From: Candidatus Baltobacteraceae bacterium
GTDB taxonomy: Bacteria > Vulcanimicrobiota > Vulcanimicrobiia > Vulcanimicrobiales > Vulcanimicrobiaceae
DNA: 64,000 nt
Direction: 5' to 3'
Assembly: GCA_036489885.1 (NCBI GenBank)
Contig: DASXEW010000003.1
Location: 1,612,001-1,676,000 of the forward strand
Under the pieces are notes generated by a model that saw only the letters and a list, made by a program, of their open reading frames with translations, was not told the origin of the DNA and did no database searches. Below, in pieces: positions 8,216-17,396 of this stretch. Each line of letters begins with the position of its first letter. Within the stretch, counting starts at the first letter, position 1. The translations under genes were made by a program, and so were the position numbers.

Positions 8216-9547
8216 GTGAGCTTTGCGGCAGCGCAAGCGTACTTGCAGGGAACGATCAACGAAACGATTTCGCGGCATCAACCGCATCGGTTAGAGCGCA
8301 TGCGTGCGTTGCTGCGTGCGCTCGGTGATCCCCAAGAGAAATATCCGACACTGCACGTCGGCGGAACGAGCGGCAAAGGCTCGACGTCGACGATGTTGGC
8401 TGCGGTGCTGACGCAATCCGGAAAGCGCACGGGACTTCACACCAAGCCCCACATCGTGTCGCTCACCGAACGCATGCGCGTCGACGGCATCGCGATTCCG
8501 GAGGAAGAGTTCGCGAGCTTGCTCAGCGAGATCAAGCCTGCGATCGAAAGCGTGGTGCCCGAATACGGACGCCCGACGTACTACGAGACGGTCTTGGCGC
8601 TCGCGTTTACGTATTTCGTGCAAATGGAAGTCGACGTCGCCGTGATTGAGGTCGGCATCGGCGGGATGCTCGACGGCACGAACGTGCTGCGCCATCCGCA
8701 AGTCTCGGTGATCACGAACATCGGTCTCGACCACATGGACGTCTTGGGCAACACGCTCGAAGACATCGCGCTCGATAAAGCCGGGATCGCGCGGCGCGGC
8801 GTTCCGCTCGTTTCGGACGTCGCCGATCCCGGTCCGCGCGAACAGATCGAACGGATTTGCGCCCAGGTCGGCGCGCCGTTTTTTTCGGTTCGGGATCTCG
8901 CGCAGATCGAATCGCAGCCCGGTGAGACGTACGGTCAGAGCTTTACCATACGCACGCCGGAAGACGCCTATGCGCTCTCGCTCCCGATTTTGGGACGCTT
9001 TCAACAGCGCAACGCCGCAACCGCAATTCTTGCGCTCGAACAATTGAAAGACGATTTGCGGCCGACGCGAGAGAACATCGAGACCGGGATGAGCCGCCTC
9101 GTCATCCCGGGCCGTATGGAGTTCTTCCCATCGCATCCGGCTGTCGTTTTCGACATCGCGCACAATGAAGACAAAGCGCGCAATCTCGTCGACGCATTGC
9201 TTGAAACGTTTGCGGGCCGACGCTTCATGGCCGTCGTCGCCATTGGCGAAGCCAAGGATGCTCGCCAGATTCTCGCGGAGCTGAGCCGCTTGCCGGCCTC
9301 GTTCATCTTTACGTCGTTCGAAGCCGTGGGCCGAACCCCGATCTCGCCGACGCGTCTGGCGAGCTTGATGCAGGATTACGGTGCGTGGGGACGAGCCGTA
9401 AACGATCCCGTCGAAGCGTTCTCAATTGCGCGGCGTAACGCGGGCGCCGATGAAATCGTCCTTGTTACCGGCTCGACATACGTTGTCGGGACGCTGCGCG
9501 ATTGGTGGTCCGCAAACGTGGCGGCCCGTTCTACGTCGCAAACCTAA
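8216..9547 (+). CDS. folC: Folylpolyglutamate synthase / dihydrofolate synthase (FolC)
   Basis: Mur-ligase-type enzyme that adds glutamate to dihydropteroate or folates. The 443-aa protein has the folate-binding N-terminus (FAAAQAYLQG), the P-loop GGTSGKGSTST near residue 50, the Mg/ATP segment VIEVGIGGMLDGTNV and the C-terminal domain motif VFDIAHN. I prefer GTG 8216, which gives the family-typical MSFAAAQAYL and has a G-rich stretch upstream; TTG 8186, in a TTGA overlap with mog, is the alternative. It precedes the one-carbon genes panB-folD-fhs, and folP-folB-folK lie further on. Confidence 0.92.
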   Translation: MSFAAAQAYLQGTINETISRHQPHRLERMRALLRALGDPQEKYPTLHVGGTSGKGSTSTMLAAVLTQSGKRTGLHTKPHIVSLTERMRVDGIAIPEEEFASLLSEIKPAIESVVPEYGRPTYYETVLALAFTYFVQMEVDVAVIEVGIGGMLDGTNVLRHPQVSVITNIGLDHMDVLGNTLEDIALDKAGIARRGVPLVSDVADPGPREQIERICAQVGAPFFSVRDLAQIESQPGETYGQSFTIRTPEDAYALSLPILGRFQQRNAATAILALEQLKDDLRPTRENIETGMSRLVIPGRMEFFPSHPAVVFDIAHNEDKARNLVDALLETFAGRRFMAVVAIGEAKDARQILAELSRLPASFIFTSFEAVGRTPISPTRLASLMQDYGAWGRAVNDPVEAFSIARRNAGADEIVLVTGSTYVVGTLRDWWSANVAARSTSQT

Positions 9548-9596
9548 ATAAACCCAAGCGCGTATTTAGGAAATGTAGCGCGGCAGGAATTGAGCC

Positions 9597-9619
9597 ACGC
9601 TCATCTTACTCGTGAGCGT
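9597..9619 (+). other. Small inverted repeat in the folC-panB gap
   Basis: ACGCTCA (9597-9603) and TGAGCGT (9613-9619) form a perfect 7-bp stem with a 9-base loop, 43 bases before the panB-like start. There is no T tract, so it is not an obvious terminator. It could be an operator or a 5' UTR hairpin. Nothing else is recognisable in this 115-base gap. Confidence 0.3.
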
Positions 9620-9662
9620 ACATACGCGCGTTCTTCCATTCACTATGGAAACGGAGACGAAG

Positions 9663-10565
9663 ATGTCGAGCAATCCTGCCGAAGTCAAGCGCAAGAAAGT
9701 TACGATCCCCTCGCTAACGGCGAAGAAGAAGCAAGGGATCCCGATCTCGCAGATGGCGATCTATGATTATCCCAGCGCAATTCTCGCAGATCGGGTCGGC
9801 ATCGACATTCTGTGTGTGAGCGACAGCGGCGCGATGGCGCTTTTCGGACACGAATCGACGCTCGACGTCACGTTCGACGAAGTGCTCTACATGGCGCAAG
9901 CCGTGAAGCGCGGTTCGAAATACGGGCTTCGCATGGTCGACATGCCGTACATGTCCTTCCATCTCTCCGAAGAACAAGCCATCACCAATGCGGCGCGCTA
10001 TGTCGCCGAAGCCGGTGCCGAAGTGATGAAGTGCGAAGGCAACAAGCATCACGCGAAAAATATTGGCGCAATTGTGAAGGCCGGCATTCCCGTGCAAGGT
10101 CACATCGGCATCACGCCGATGCGCGAAGCGCAGCTTGGCGGTTTCAGCGCTCAGGGCAAGACTGCAGACCGTGCCAAGGAGCTGATCGAAGATGCGTGGG
10201 CAATGGTCGAGGCGGGATGCTTCTCGATTCTGTGCGAGGTTACGACGTCGGAAGTTGCCGAGTATCTGGCCGAGACGCTCCCGGTTCCGGTGATCAGCCT
10301 TGGTGCAGGGAACAAAGCCGACGGCGTGCACATCATCACTTGTGATCTTTTTCGGCTCTACGATCGTCACGTGCCGCGTCACTCGAAGATCTACGTCGAG
10401 CTCATGCCCGTCATGCAGAAAGTTTTTGAGGACTACAAGTCTGACGTCGAAACGCGCGCTTACCCCGGGCCTGAACACAGCGTGTTCATGAAGCCCGACG
10501 AGCTCGAGAAGCTTCGCAAGCTCGTGAACTGGCAGGAGAAGAGACAGCCGGTCGGAGCTCGGTGA
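9663..10565 (+). CDS. panB: Ketopantoate hydroxymethyltransferase family protein (PanB-like)
   Basis: PanB transfers a hydroxymethyl group from methylene-THF to ketoisovalerate for pantothenate. The 300-aa protein keeps the barrel motifs: AYDYPSA-like IYDYPSAI, metal ligands in SDSG and DMPYM, the substrate Lys/Glu in MKCEG, GHIGITP, LGGF and a Glu in LCEV. It departs from typical PanB at VSDSGAM (usually VGDSLGM) and at [10 protein letters not shown] (usually GIGAG). The start is ATG 9663, with CGGAG at 9652-9656. It is directly coupled to folD (GTGA), and folD makes its methylene-THF cosubstrate. No panC or panD is nearby, so a different ketoacid substrate is possible. Confidence 0.75.
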   Translation: MSSNPAEVKRKKVTIPSLTAKKKQGIPISQMAIYDYPSAILADRVGIDILCVSDSGAMALFGHESTLDVTFDEVLYMAQAVKRGSKYGLRMVDMPYMSFHLSEEQAITNAARYVAEAGAEVMKCEGNKHHAKNIGAIVKAGIPVQGHIGITPMREAQLGGFSAQGKTADRAKELIEDAWAMVEAGCFSILCEVTTSEVAEYLAETLPVPVISLGAGNKADGVHIITCDLFRLYDRHVPRHSKIYVELMPVMQKVFEDYKSDVETRAYPGPEHSVFMKPDELEKLRKLVNWQEKRQPVGAR

Positions 10566-11434
10566 ACCCGGCGCCGCGAATCATCGACGGGGCAGCGTAC
10601 GCGGCGACCGTCCGCGCCAGCGTGCGCGATGGCGTTTCGGCGCTCGAGCGCGATCGCGGTTTTGTTCCCACATTGGCGGTCGTGATCGTCGGCGACGATC
10701 CGGCGAGCCACGTTTACGTTCGCACCAAGACAAAGGCAGCCAAGGATGCCGGTATTCGTTCGATCGAGTACAAACTCGGGGACCAAACGCCGGAGGCCGA
10801 GCTTCTTGCGTTGCTCGGCGAGTTGAATGCACGCGACGACGTGCACGGGATTCTTGTCCAACTTCCTTTGCCGAAACACATCAGCGCGGATCGCATCATC
10901 TATGCGATCGACCCAGGGAAGGACGTCGACGGCTTTCACCCGCAGAACGCCGGCCTTCTGGCGCTGGGCAAGCCTGCGCTCGTGCCGTGCACGCCCCGAG
11001 GCTGCGTGATGTTGGCGAAGACCGTTCACGAATCGCTGCGGGGATTCGAGACGGTGATCATCGGCAGGTCGACAATTGTCGGTCGCCCGGCTGCCCAGCT
11101 CTTCCTGATGGAAGACTGCACGACGACCATCGCCCATTCACGGACGCGCGACATCGAAACGGTCTGCCGGCGGGCTGACCTGCTCGTCGTCGCGGCTGGG
11201 AAGCCGGAACTCGTAAAGGAGAATTGGATAAAGCCTGGCGCAACCGTAATCGACGTTGGCGTCAACCGCGTGGTCAAAGACAATGGCGCGATCCGCATCG
11301 TTGGCGACGTCGATTTTGAATCAGCTTGTCGCGTCGCTGGCGCGATAACGCCGGTTCCCGGAGGCGTAGGTCCCATGACCGTCGCTCTTCTTCTTGAAAA
11401 CACTCTGCAATGCGCCCGGAATAAGGTGAGGTAA
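10562..11434 (+). CDS. folD: Bifunctional methylene-THF dehydrogenase / methenyl-THF cyclohydrolase (FolD)
   Basis: Interconverts methylene-, methenyl- and 10-formyl-THF using NADP. The 290-aa protein has the catalytic YVRTK (Tyr and Lys, residues about 51-55), [17 protein letters not shown], the NADP-binding GRSTIVGRP and C-terminal [10 protein letters not shown]. All key residues are intact, in contrast to the second folD at 13182. The GTG start overlaps the panB-like stop, and fhs follows 9 bases after its stop, so the three genes form one operon for one-carbon units. Confidence 0.95.
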   Translation: MNPAPRIIDGAAYAATVRASVRDGVSALERDRGFVPTLAVVIVGDDPASHVYVRTKTKAAKDAGIRSIEYKLGDQTPEAELLALLGELNARDDVHGILVQLPLPKHISADRIIYAIDPGKDVDGFHPQNAGLLALGKPALVPCTPRGCVMLAKTVHESLRGFETVIIGRSTIVGRPAAQLFLMEDCTTTIAHSRTRDIETVCRRADLLVVAAGKPELVKENWIKPGATVIDVGVNRVVKDNGAIRIVGDVDFESACRVAGAITPVPGGVGPMTVALLLENTLQCARNKVR

Positions 11435-11443
11435 CGCAGTCAG

Positions 11444-13141
11444 ATGGCGGTAAAGTTCAAGTCAGACCTAGAGATCGCGCACGAAGCCAAAATGAAGCCG
11501 ATCCGCGAGATCGCGGAGCAGATCGGGATATCTGAAGATTTCCTGATCCCGTACGGCAAGTACGTCGCGAAAGTTCAGCTCGAAGCAATCGATGAGCTCA
11601 AGAAACGTCCGCGGGCCAAATATATCGTCATGTCTGCGATTACACCGACGCCGCTCGGCGAAGGTAAGACGACGACGACTGTTGGCCTTGCGCAGGGCTT
11701 TCATCATATCGGCAAGCGCGCCACGATGTCGATTCGCCAAGCCTCGATGGGGCCGGTGTTCGGAATCAAGGGCGGTGCTGCCGGGGGCGGATACAGCCAA
11801 GTCGTCCCGATGGAAGCGCTCAATCTCCATCTTACCGGCGATTTTCACGCCATTACCTCGGCGCACAATCTGCTGTCGGCAATCGTCGACAATCATCTGC
11901 ACCAAGGCAACGAGCTCGAGCTCGACAACATCACCTGGCGGCGCGTTCTCGATGTGAATGACCGCTCGCTGCGTAACATCGTCATCGGTCTGGGCGGAAA
12001 AGACGATGGCGTCACGCGTCAAACCGGTTTCGACATCACTGCGGCATCCGAGGTGATGGCGATTCTCGCGCTTGCGACGTCGCTGAAGGATTTGCGTTCG
12101 CGTCTCGAACGCATCGTCGTCGGTTACACCAAGAAGGGCAAGCCCGTCACGGCGGCCGAGCTGAAGGGCGCAGGCTCGATGGCTGTGTTGTTACGCGATG
12201 CGCTGCAGCCGAACTTGATGCAAACGCTGGAGAACACGCCTGCAATCGTTCACGCAGGTCCGTTCGGCAACATCGCGCACGGCAACTCGTCGATCGTCGG
12301 CGATATGGTCGCGATTCACACCGGCGACTATCTTGTTACTGAAGCCGGTTTCGGTGCGGATATGGGCGCAGAGCGTTTCTTCAACATCAAGTGCCGCGCG
12401 TCCGGAATGAAGCCCGATGCGGCGGTTATCGTTGCGACCGTTCGTGCGCTGAAGTCGCATTCGGGTAAGCACAAGATCGTCGGCGGAAAGCCGCTGCCCG
12501 AAGCGATCCTCAAAGAAAATCCCGACGAAGTCCATGAGGGCGCCGCGAATCTGCGCAAGCAGATCGAGAACATCCGCATTCACGGCGTCTCGCCGGTCGT
12601 CGCGATCAATTCATTCCCCGGCGACCATCCCTCCGAGCACGAAGCAATCCGCGAGATTGCAGCCTCGATGGGAGCGCGTGCCGCCGTCTCGACGCACTTC
12701 GTGAACGGCGGCAAGGGAGCCGTCGACCTCGCGGAGGCGGTTGCTGCTGCTTGCAACGAGCCGAGCAACTTCAAGTTCCTCTACTCCGACACGGCCTCAC
12801 TCCGCGAAAAGATCGAAACGGTCGCCACGAAGATCTATGGCGCGGCGAAAGTGGAGTACAGCCCGGCTGCGGCGAGACAGCTCGACAGCTACGAGAAAAA
12901 CGGATACGGTCACTTCCCGGTTTGCATCGCGAAGACGCAGAACTCGATCTCGTCGGATCCGTCGCTGAAGGGCGCACCGACCGGCTGGACGATGCCGGTT
13001 CGCGAGGTACGCGCTTCGGTCGGCGCAGGCTTCGTGTACCCGATCTGCGGCGACATGCGTACGATGCCGGGACTGGGCGCCGATCCTGCGGCGTTCAAGA
13101 TTTCGCTCGACGACAACGGCGAGATCGTCGGACTCTCCTAA
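11444..13141 (+). CDS. fhs: Formate-tetrahydrofolate ligase (FTHFS)
   Basis: ATP-dependent activation of formate to 10-formyl-THF. The 565-aa protein matches the family length and has the P-loop-like TPLGEGKTTTTVGL near residue 70, the GPVFGIKGGAAGGGYSQV segment and LHLTGDFHAI. C-terminal signatures are FVYPICGDMRTMPGL and AGFGADMGAERF. With folD it links formate to purines, serine and possibly to the neighbouring PanB-like reaction. No other Wood-Ljungdahl gene is present, so an assimilatory or heterotrophic role is more likely than acetogenesis (inference). Confidence 0.96.
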   Translation: MAVKFKSDLEIAHEAKMKPIREIAEQIGISEDFLIPYGKYVAKVQLEAIDELKKRPRAKYIVMSAITPTPLGEGKTTTTVGLAQGFHHIGKRATMSIRQASMGPVFGIKGGAAGGGYSQVVPMEALNLHLTGDFHAITSAHNLLSAIVDNHLHQGNELELDNITWRRVLDVNDRSLRNIVIGLGGKDDGVTRQTGFDITAASEVMAILALATSLKDLRSRLERIVVGYTKKGKPVTAAELKGAGSMAVLLRDALQPNLMQTLENTPAIVHAGPFGNIAHGNSSIVGDMVAIHTGDYLVTEAGFGADMGAERFFNIKCRASGMKPDAAVIVATVRALKSHSGKHKIVGGKPLPEAILKENPDEVHEGAANLRKQIENIRIHGVSPVVAINSFPGDHPSEHEAIREIAASMGARAAVSTHFVNGGKGAVDLAEAVAAACNEPSNFKFLYSDTASLREKIETVATKIYGAAKVEYSPAAARQLDSYEKNGYGHFPVCIAKTQNSISSDPSLKGAPTGWTMPVREVRASVGAGFVYPICGDMRTMPGLGADPAAFKISLDDNGEIVGLS

Positions 13142-13181
13142 CTCTACGTCGCGCATCGACGGTGCGCGATATCTGGACGAT

Positions 13182-13988
13182 GTGGTACGCCGGCTGCGGG
13201 ACGAAATTTCCGCAGCCGGTAGCCCACCTACGTGCTTGGCGACCGTGCTTGTCAGCGGCGATCCGCGCGACTTATCGAACGCGCGTCGCAAGCACGTTCA
13301 CGCCGAGCGAGCGGGGATGCAGTTTCGACACGTGCAGCTGAGCCCGCGCTCCACACAGGCGGAGGTCGAGGGTGCAATCGATGAGCTCGCAGCCTCGCCG
13401 TCAGTGCACGGCATCTTCATTCAACTGCCGCTGCCTCCGCATTTACACCAAGCGGCGCTCTTCGATCGGATTCCCGTAGAAAAAGATGTCGACGGCTTGG
13501 GCCCGCTTTCGCTCGGCAAACTTGCGCGCGGCGACACTAGCATGGCTCCCGCGACTCCGAGCGGGATCGTCGGCATGCTCTTGCGGCACGGTGTAGCGTT
13601 GCGCGACGCTGCTACCGTGATTGTCGGCAGCTCGCTCGAGATTGCAATACCGCTTGCGTTATTGCTGATGCACCTATCGAAGGACGGCTCGGTGCGTCTC
13701 ATAAGCCCCGACGCGCGCGACTTAGCGGCGACCACGCGTGAAGCCGACATCCTCGTGACCTGTGCTGAGCGACCGGGGTTCATTGGAGCGCCACATCTGC
13801 GTCCCGGCGCGACGGTCGTCGATGCGGGTTACAACCGAACGAAAAGCGGCGTGACCGGCGATGTCGACGTCGAGAGTGTCATGGGTCTCGCGGGCGCTCT
13901 CATTCCGTTGCCGGGCGGTATCGGGCCGGCGACGGTTGCGACCTTGCTCGAGAAAACTTGGGCTACGGCCCGCCGCTGCGCCGGCTAA
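13182..13988 (+). CDS. Divergent FolD paralogue with eroded active site; coding seems to extend upstream of its first canonical start
   Basis: The 268-aa protein from GTG 13182 has the FolD fold (HGIFIQLPLP, KDVDGLGP, PLPGGIGPATVATLLE), but key positions are changed. The catalytic YxxxK is NARRK, so Tyr is lost while Lys stays, and the NADP motif GRSxxVGRP reads GSSLEIAIP. Dehydrogenase activity is doubtful; cyclohydrolase or no activity is possible. In the same frame, upstream codons from about 13146 encode SRIDGARYLDD, which matches the FolD N-terminus (IIDGAAY in folD 1), yet no ATG, GTG or TTG is available there. ACG 13146, ATC 13155 or CTG 13173 may be used. It ends 4 bases into the convergent ABC ATPase gene. 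Confidence 0.75.
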   Translation: MVRRLRDEISAAGSPPTCLATVLVSGDPRDLSNARRKHVHAERAGMQFRHVQLSPRSTQAEVEGAIDELAASPSVHGIFIQLPLPPHLHQAALFDRIPVEKDVDGLGPLSLGKLARGDTSMAPATPSGIVGMLLRHGVALRDAATVIVGSSLEIAIPLALLLMHLSKDGSVRLISPDARDLAATTREADILVTCAERPGFIGAPHLRPGATVVDAGYNRTKSGVTGDVDVESVMGLAGALIPLPGGIGPATVATLLEKTWATARRCAG

Positions 13989-14836
13989 CCATCACCGCCG
14001 GCGACGCGACGCGAATACGCGTCGACGAAGTCGGCCGCGGCCTTGCTGCCATCGGCAAACGACTTCATCGCTTCCTCGTGGAGCAACGAGAGAGCTTGAA
14101 TCTTTAGCTCGTTGGCCCGGTCGTTTTCGAAGACGTCTTTGACTTGACGCGGACGCGGTAAGTCGACTTCGAGCACGGTCCGCACGCGCGTCGGAATGTT
14201 GGTCATCACGATCAAACGATCCGCAAGATAGATCGCTTCGTCGATATCGGTCGTGACGAAGAAATTCGTGCGACGGTTCTCTTCGTAGAGCCTCGCGTAG
14301 TAGTCCCACATGAGCGACTTCGTCATTGCGTCGAGCCCGCGGAACGGCTCGTCGAGGATCATGATCGAGGGATTGTTGATCATCGCGCGCGCAAGCTCTG
14401 CACGTCGCTGCATCCCGCCGGAGAGCTGGCTCGGAAACTTGTCCCGGAAACCGTTCAGTCCGACCTTCTCGAGAAGATATTCGGCTTGCGCGCGCGTTTC
14501 GGAATTGTCTTCGCCGCAAGCGCGTGGCCCGTACATGATGTTCTCGTACGTCGACATCCACGGAAAGAGTGCCGTCTCTTGAAAGACGACCAGCCGGTCG
14601 CGACCTGGGCCGTTCACTTCCTTACCGTCGATCGTTATCGTGCCGTTCGTCGGCCGTTCGAATCCGGCCAAGAGCCGGATGAGCGTTGATTTTCCGCAAC
14701 CCGAGGGCCCGACCATGACGGTGAGCTTGCCCGCCTCGATCGTAAGCGAGCAATCTTTGACGACGTCCTTTTCGAACTGCGCGAGGCCGTACGATTTGCT
14801 GACGCCCTTAACGACGACTTCGCCGGTTGTTGCCAT
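13985..14836 (-). CDS. ABC transporter ATPase, nitrate/sulfonate/taurine type (subunit 1)
   Basis: Energises an importer for small organic acids or sulfonates. The 283-aa protein has Walker A GPSGCGKST, Q-loop VVFQETALFPW, signature LSGGMQRRAELARA, Walker B IMILDEP and a switch-region Thr-Thr-Asp (VTTDIDEA) where His is usual. Loss of the switch His resembles a degenerate ATP site in a heterodimer. The start is ATG 14836, 3 bases after the permease stop; GTG 14857 is an alternative. It is the last gene of the five-gene minus-strand operon and converges with the FolD-like gene. Confidence 0.85.
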   Translation of the reverse strand: MATTGEVVVKGVSKSYGLAQFEKDVVKDCSLTIEAGKLTVMVGPSGCGKSTLIRLLAGFERPTNGTITIDGKEVNGPGRDRLVVFQETALFPWMSTYENIMYGPRACGEDNSETRAQAEYLLEKVGLNGFRDKFPSQLSGGMQRRAELARAMINNPSIMILDEPFRGLDAMTKSLMWDYYARLYEENRRTNFFVTTDIDEAIYLADRLIVMTNIPTRVRTVLEVDLPRPRQVKDVFENDRANELKIQALSLLHEEAMKSFADGSKAAADFVDAYSRRVAGGDG

Positions 14837-14838
14837 CG

Positions 14839-15645
14839 TCAGCGGCTCCGTAGCCACGGAGTCACGCGATTGCCGAGCCTGCGCAGCAATTCGCTCGAAA
14901 GATAACCGGCGATGCCGATGCTAATCATGCCGACGACGATTTGCGGATACGAGCCGCCGACGTACGAATTCCAGATGAAGAAACCGAGCCCACCGCCGGC
15001 GCCCGTGGCTTGGCTTGCGCCACCCGATATCATCTCGGCCGCAACGACGACGTTCCACGTGATCCCCATTCCGACGGCAGCGCCGACCGCAATCGACGGC
15101 AACACACCGGGCAGAATGATCCGGCGAAAGATATCGAACGAGCTCGACCCCATCGAACGCGCGGCTTGAAAATAGCGAATGTCGATCGACTTGGCACCGC
15201 CGACGACGTTGAGCACCATCGTGAAGAACGCGCCAAGGAACGTTACGAAGGTGATCGACAGCTCTTGTGTGGGCCAGAAGATGATCGAGAGCGGCACCCA
15301 CGCGAGCGGCGGTATCGGCCGCAGGACCTCAAAGGTCGGGAAAAGCACGCCGTATGCGGTCCGATTGACCGCGAGTGCGAGACCGAACGGAATTCCCACG
15401 ACCATTGCAGCGAGAAAGCCGACGGAAACGCGCCAGATGCTCAGATAGCAGCTTTGCCAGTAGCCGGAATCGTGGACGAGTGCTGCCCATATGAGAATGA
15501 CGTCGGTGGGTGCGGGGATCGCGCTGATCCACGGCAATGCGAATCCCATCCAAGATTTCGACGTAGAACCGAGCTGCCACAAAACGAGGAACACGATGAT
15601 CGCGACGACTCCGCGCCAGATCGCAATGCTCGTACTCCTGCGCAT
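14839..15645 (-). CDS. ABC transporter permease, SsuC/TauC/NrtB type (subunit 1)
   Basis: Inner-membrane channel subunit, 268 aa, with about six membrane segments. The EAA-loop region FQAARSMGSSSFDIFRRIILPG near residue 165 contacts the ATPase. The segment LRPIPPLAWVPLSIIFW is typical of the nitrate/sulfonate/taurine subclass. It overlaps the upstream ATPase gene by one base and the downstream ATPase follows 3 bases after its stop. It differs in sequence from the second permease at 16466, so the transporter is probably a heterodimer in both membrane and ATPase parts. Confidence 0.88.
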   Translation of the reverse strand: MRRSTSIAIWRGVVAIIVFLVLWQLGSTSKSWMGFALPWISAIPAPTDVILIWAALVHDSGYWQSCYLSIWRVSVGFLAAMVVGIPFGLALAVNRTAYGVLFPTFEVLRPIPPLAWVPLSIIFWPTQELSITFVTFLGAFFTMVLNVVGGAKSIDIRYFQAARSMGSSSFDIFRRIILPGVLPSIAVGAAVGMGITWNVVVAAEMISGGASQATGAGGGLGFFIWNSYVGGSYPQIVVGMISIGIAGYLSSELLRRLGNRVTPWLRSR

Positions 15646-16469
15646 CAGCCGCCTTCCTTTTCGCCGGCGGCGAACGCCTTGATCGCTTCCTCGTGGACCG
15701 CTTCGATCGTCTCTTCCATCAGCGCGCGAAAGCGCGGCGCGGTTAGGACGCTGTAATTGCGCGGATGCGGGATATCGACATCCAGGATTTTCTTCGGCCG
15801 GCAGGGGCGCGTCGTCATGATGGCAACGCGCTGCCCAAGGAAAAGCGCTTCCTCCAGATCGTGCGTGATGAAGAAGATCGTCACCGGGTTGCGGTAGTAG
15901 ATCTCGAGCAGCGCCTCGTGCATAACCGATTTCGTCAGCGAATCGAGTGCGCGATACGGCTCGTCGAGGAGCAAAACTTTGGGATCATTCATCAGCGCTC
16001 GGACGATTTCGACGCGACGACGTACACCCGAGGAGAGCTCGCCCGGAAAGTTTTTCTCCATACCGGAGAGGCCGGCGTCTGCCATCATCTGGCGGGCCTT
16101 GTCTTCTGCATCCTTGCGTGAGAGGCGGCCTTGCACGATTGGCCCGAACGAAACATTCTCGAGAATCGTCTTCCATGGAAAGAGCGCGCCATTTTGGAAG
16201 ACGACGACGCGATCGGGACCCGGAGCTGCCTGCGGCTTTCCCGGTCCGCACAAAACCTCACCGTCGAGATAAATCGTTCCCGACGTAATGCTGTGAAATC
16301 CGGCGATCGCATTGAGCAGCGTTGTCTTTCCGCAGCCGGAAGGCCCGACGATCATACAGATTTCTCCGGCCGGTATGTCGAGGGAGCAGTGATCGACGGC
16401 GAGGATCGCCGCTCCGTCCGGATCGTATACCTTGACGACGTCGTCGATTCGAATCGCGCCGCCGCTCAT
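15645..16469 (-). CDS. ABC transporter ATPase, nitrate/sulfonate/taurine type (subunit 2)
   Basis: Second ATPase of the importer, 274 aa, with Walker A GPSGCGKTT, Q-loop VVFQNGALFPW, Walker B VLLLDEP and a normal switch His (FITHDLEEA). Its signature motif is LSSGVRRRVEIVRA rather than LSGGQ, a change at the third residue. Subunit 1 has a good signature but no switch His, and subunit 2 has the switch His but an altered signature. This is what a heterodimer with one strong and one weak ATP site would look like (inference). Confidence 0.85.
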   Translation of the reverse strand: MSGGAIRIDDVVKVYDPDGAAILAVDHCSLDIPAGEICMIVGPSGCGKTTLLNAIAGFHSITSGTIYLDGEVLCGPGKPQAAPGPDRVVVFQNGALFPWKTILENVSFGPIVQGRLSRKDAEDKARQMMADAGLSGMEKNFPGELSSGVRRRVEIVRALMNDPKVLLLDEPYRALDSLTKSVMHEALLEIYYRNPVTIFFITHDLEEALFLGQRVAIMTTRPCRPKKILDVDIPHPRNYSVLTAPRFRALMEETIEAVHEEAIKAFAAGEKEGG

Positions 16470-17386
16470 GCCGCCTCACCCAGCGCCAGCTCACGAACGC
16501 GCCACTCCATCAGGAAATTCCCGGCAGCGCGCACGAGCGCACTCGTCGCGTATCCGACGAGTCCGAGCGTGATCATCCCGATGACGATCGTCGGATACTG
16601 CACGTCGGTGTACGAGTTCATGATCAGATAGCCGAGGCCGTACTTACCGGAGACCATCTCGGCGGCGACGAGTGAGAACCACGCAACGCCCATCGAGATC
16701 TGCAAGCCGGTAAAAATAAACGGCATCGCGCCCGGGACGACAACGTTGAGGAAGACCTGAGGACGACTCGCGCCCAAACATTGCGCGGCGCGAAAGTACG
16801 TCTCATCGATCGATTCGACGCCGAGCATCGTGTTTAGCGCAGTCGCGTAGAACGACGCAAGGAACGTCAGGAAGATGACAGGCGTCTCGAGACCCTTGAA
16901 CATGACAATCGCGAGCGGCACCCATGCTAGGATCGGGATGGGGCGGAGTAATTCGAAAACGGGGAAGATGAATTCTCGGAACGTCTTCGACCATCCGAGA
17001 AACAACCCGAGCGGAATGCCGAGCACCGTCGCCAGTGCGAACCCAATCGCGACGCGGCGCACGCTCACCCAAATGTCTAAATAGTAATCGGGCGTGTAGA
17101 TCGAGATTCCGAACGCCGGGTTCTTACTAAACCACTCTTTGAGGACGCCGTCGGGTCCGGGCAGCTGTGCAAAGCGCGGCAGCTTCCAAACGTCGACGGC
17201 GAGATACCAAAATCCGACAAAGAGTGCGAAGCCGATCAGCATCAGATACGGACGCGGACTGCGCAGCCATTGGGCAAACTGCAGCATCGCGACCGAAAGA
17301 CCGGCGTACTCGCTCGGTTTCGCTCGTTCGCGGAGCTGCTCGCCATGTTCCACCGGGCCGACGGGCAGCCCCACGGGCCGTGCCAC
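16466..17386 (-). CDS. ABC transporter permease, SsuC/TauC/NrtB type (subunit 2)
   Basis: 306-aa inner-membrane permease with an N-terminal cytoplasmic extension, then hydrophobic segments from about residue 47. The class-typical ELLRPIPILAWVPLAIVMFK and the EAA loop YFRAAQCLGASRPQVFLNVV are present. The GTG start at 17386 lies 10 bases after the binding-protein stop; an internal ATG may be the real start, because the first 30 residues are not conserved-looking. It overlaps ATPase 2 by 4 bases. Confidence 0.86.
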   Translation of the reverse strand: MARPVGLPVGPVEHGEQLRERAKPSEYAGLSVAMLQFAQWLRSPRPYLMLIGFALFVGFWYLAVDVWKLPRFAQLPGPDGVLKEWFSKNPAFGISIYTPDYYLDIWVSVRRVAIGFALATVLGIPLGLFLGWSKTFREFIFPVFELLRPIPILAWVPLAIVMFKGLETPVIFLTFLASFYATALNTMLGVESIDETYFRAAQCLGASRPQVFLNVVVPGAMPFIFTGLQISMGVAWFSLVAAEMVSGKYGLGYLIMNSYTDVQYPTIVIGMITLGLVGYATSALVRAAGNFLMEWRVRELALGEAA

Positions 17387-17396
17387 GCTACTCGAT

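Noticed and set aside
9663-13988. Wood-Ljungdahl acetogenesis module
   Set aside because: Only fhs and folD are present; no methylene-THF reductase, methyltransferase or CO-dehydrogenase/acetyl-CoA synthase genes occur in the window.
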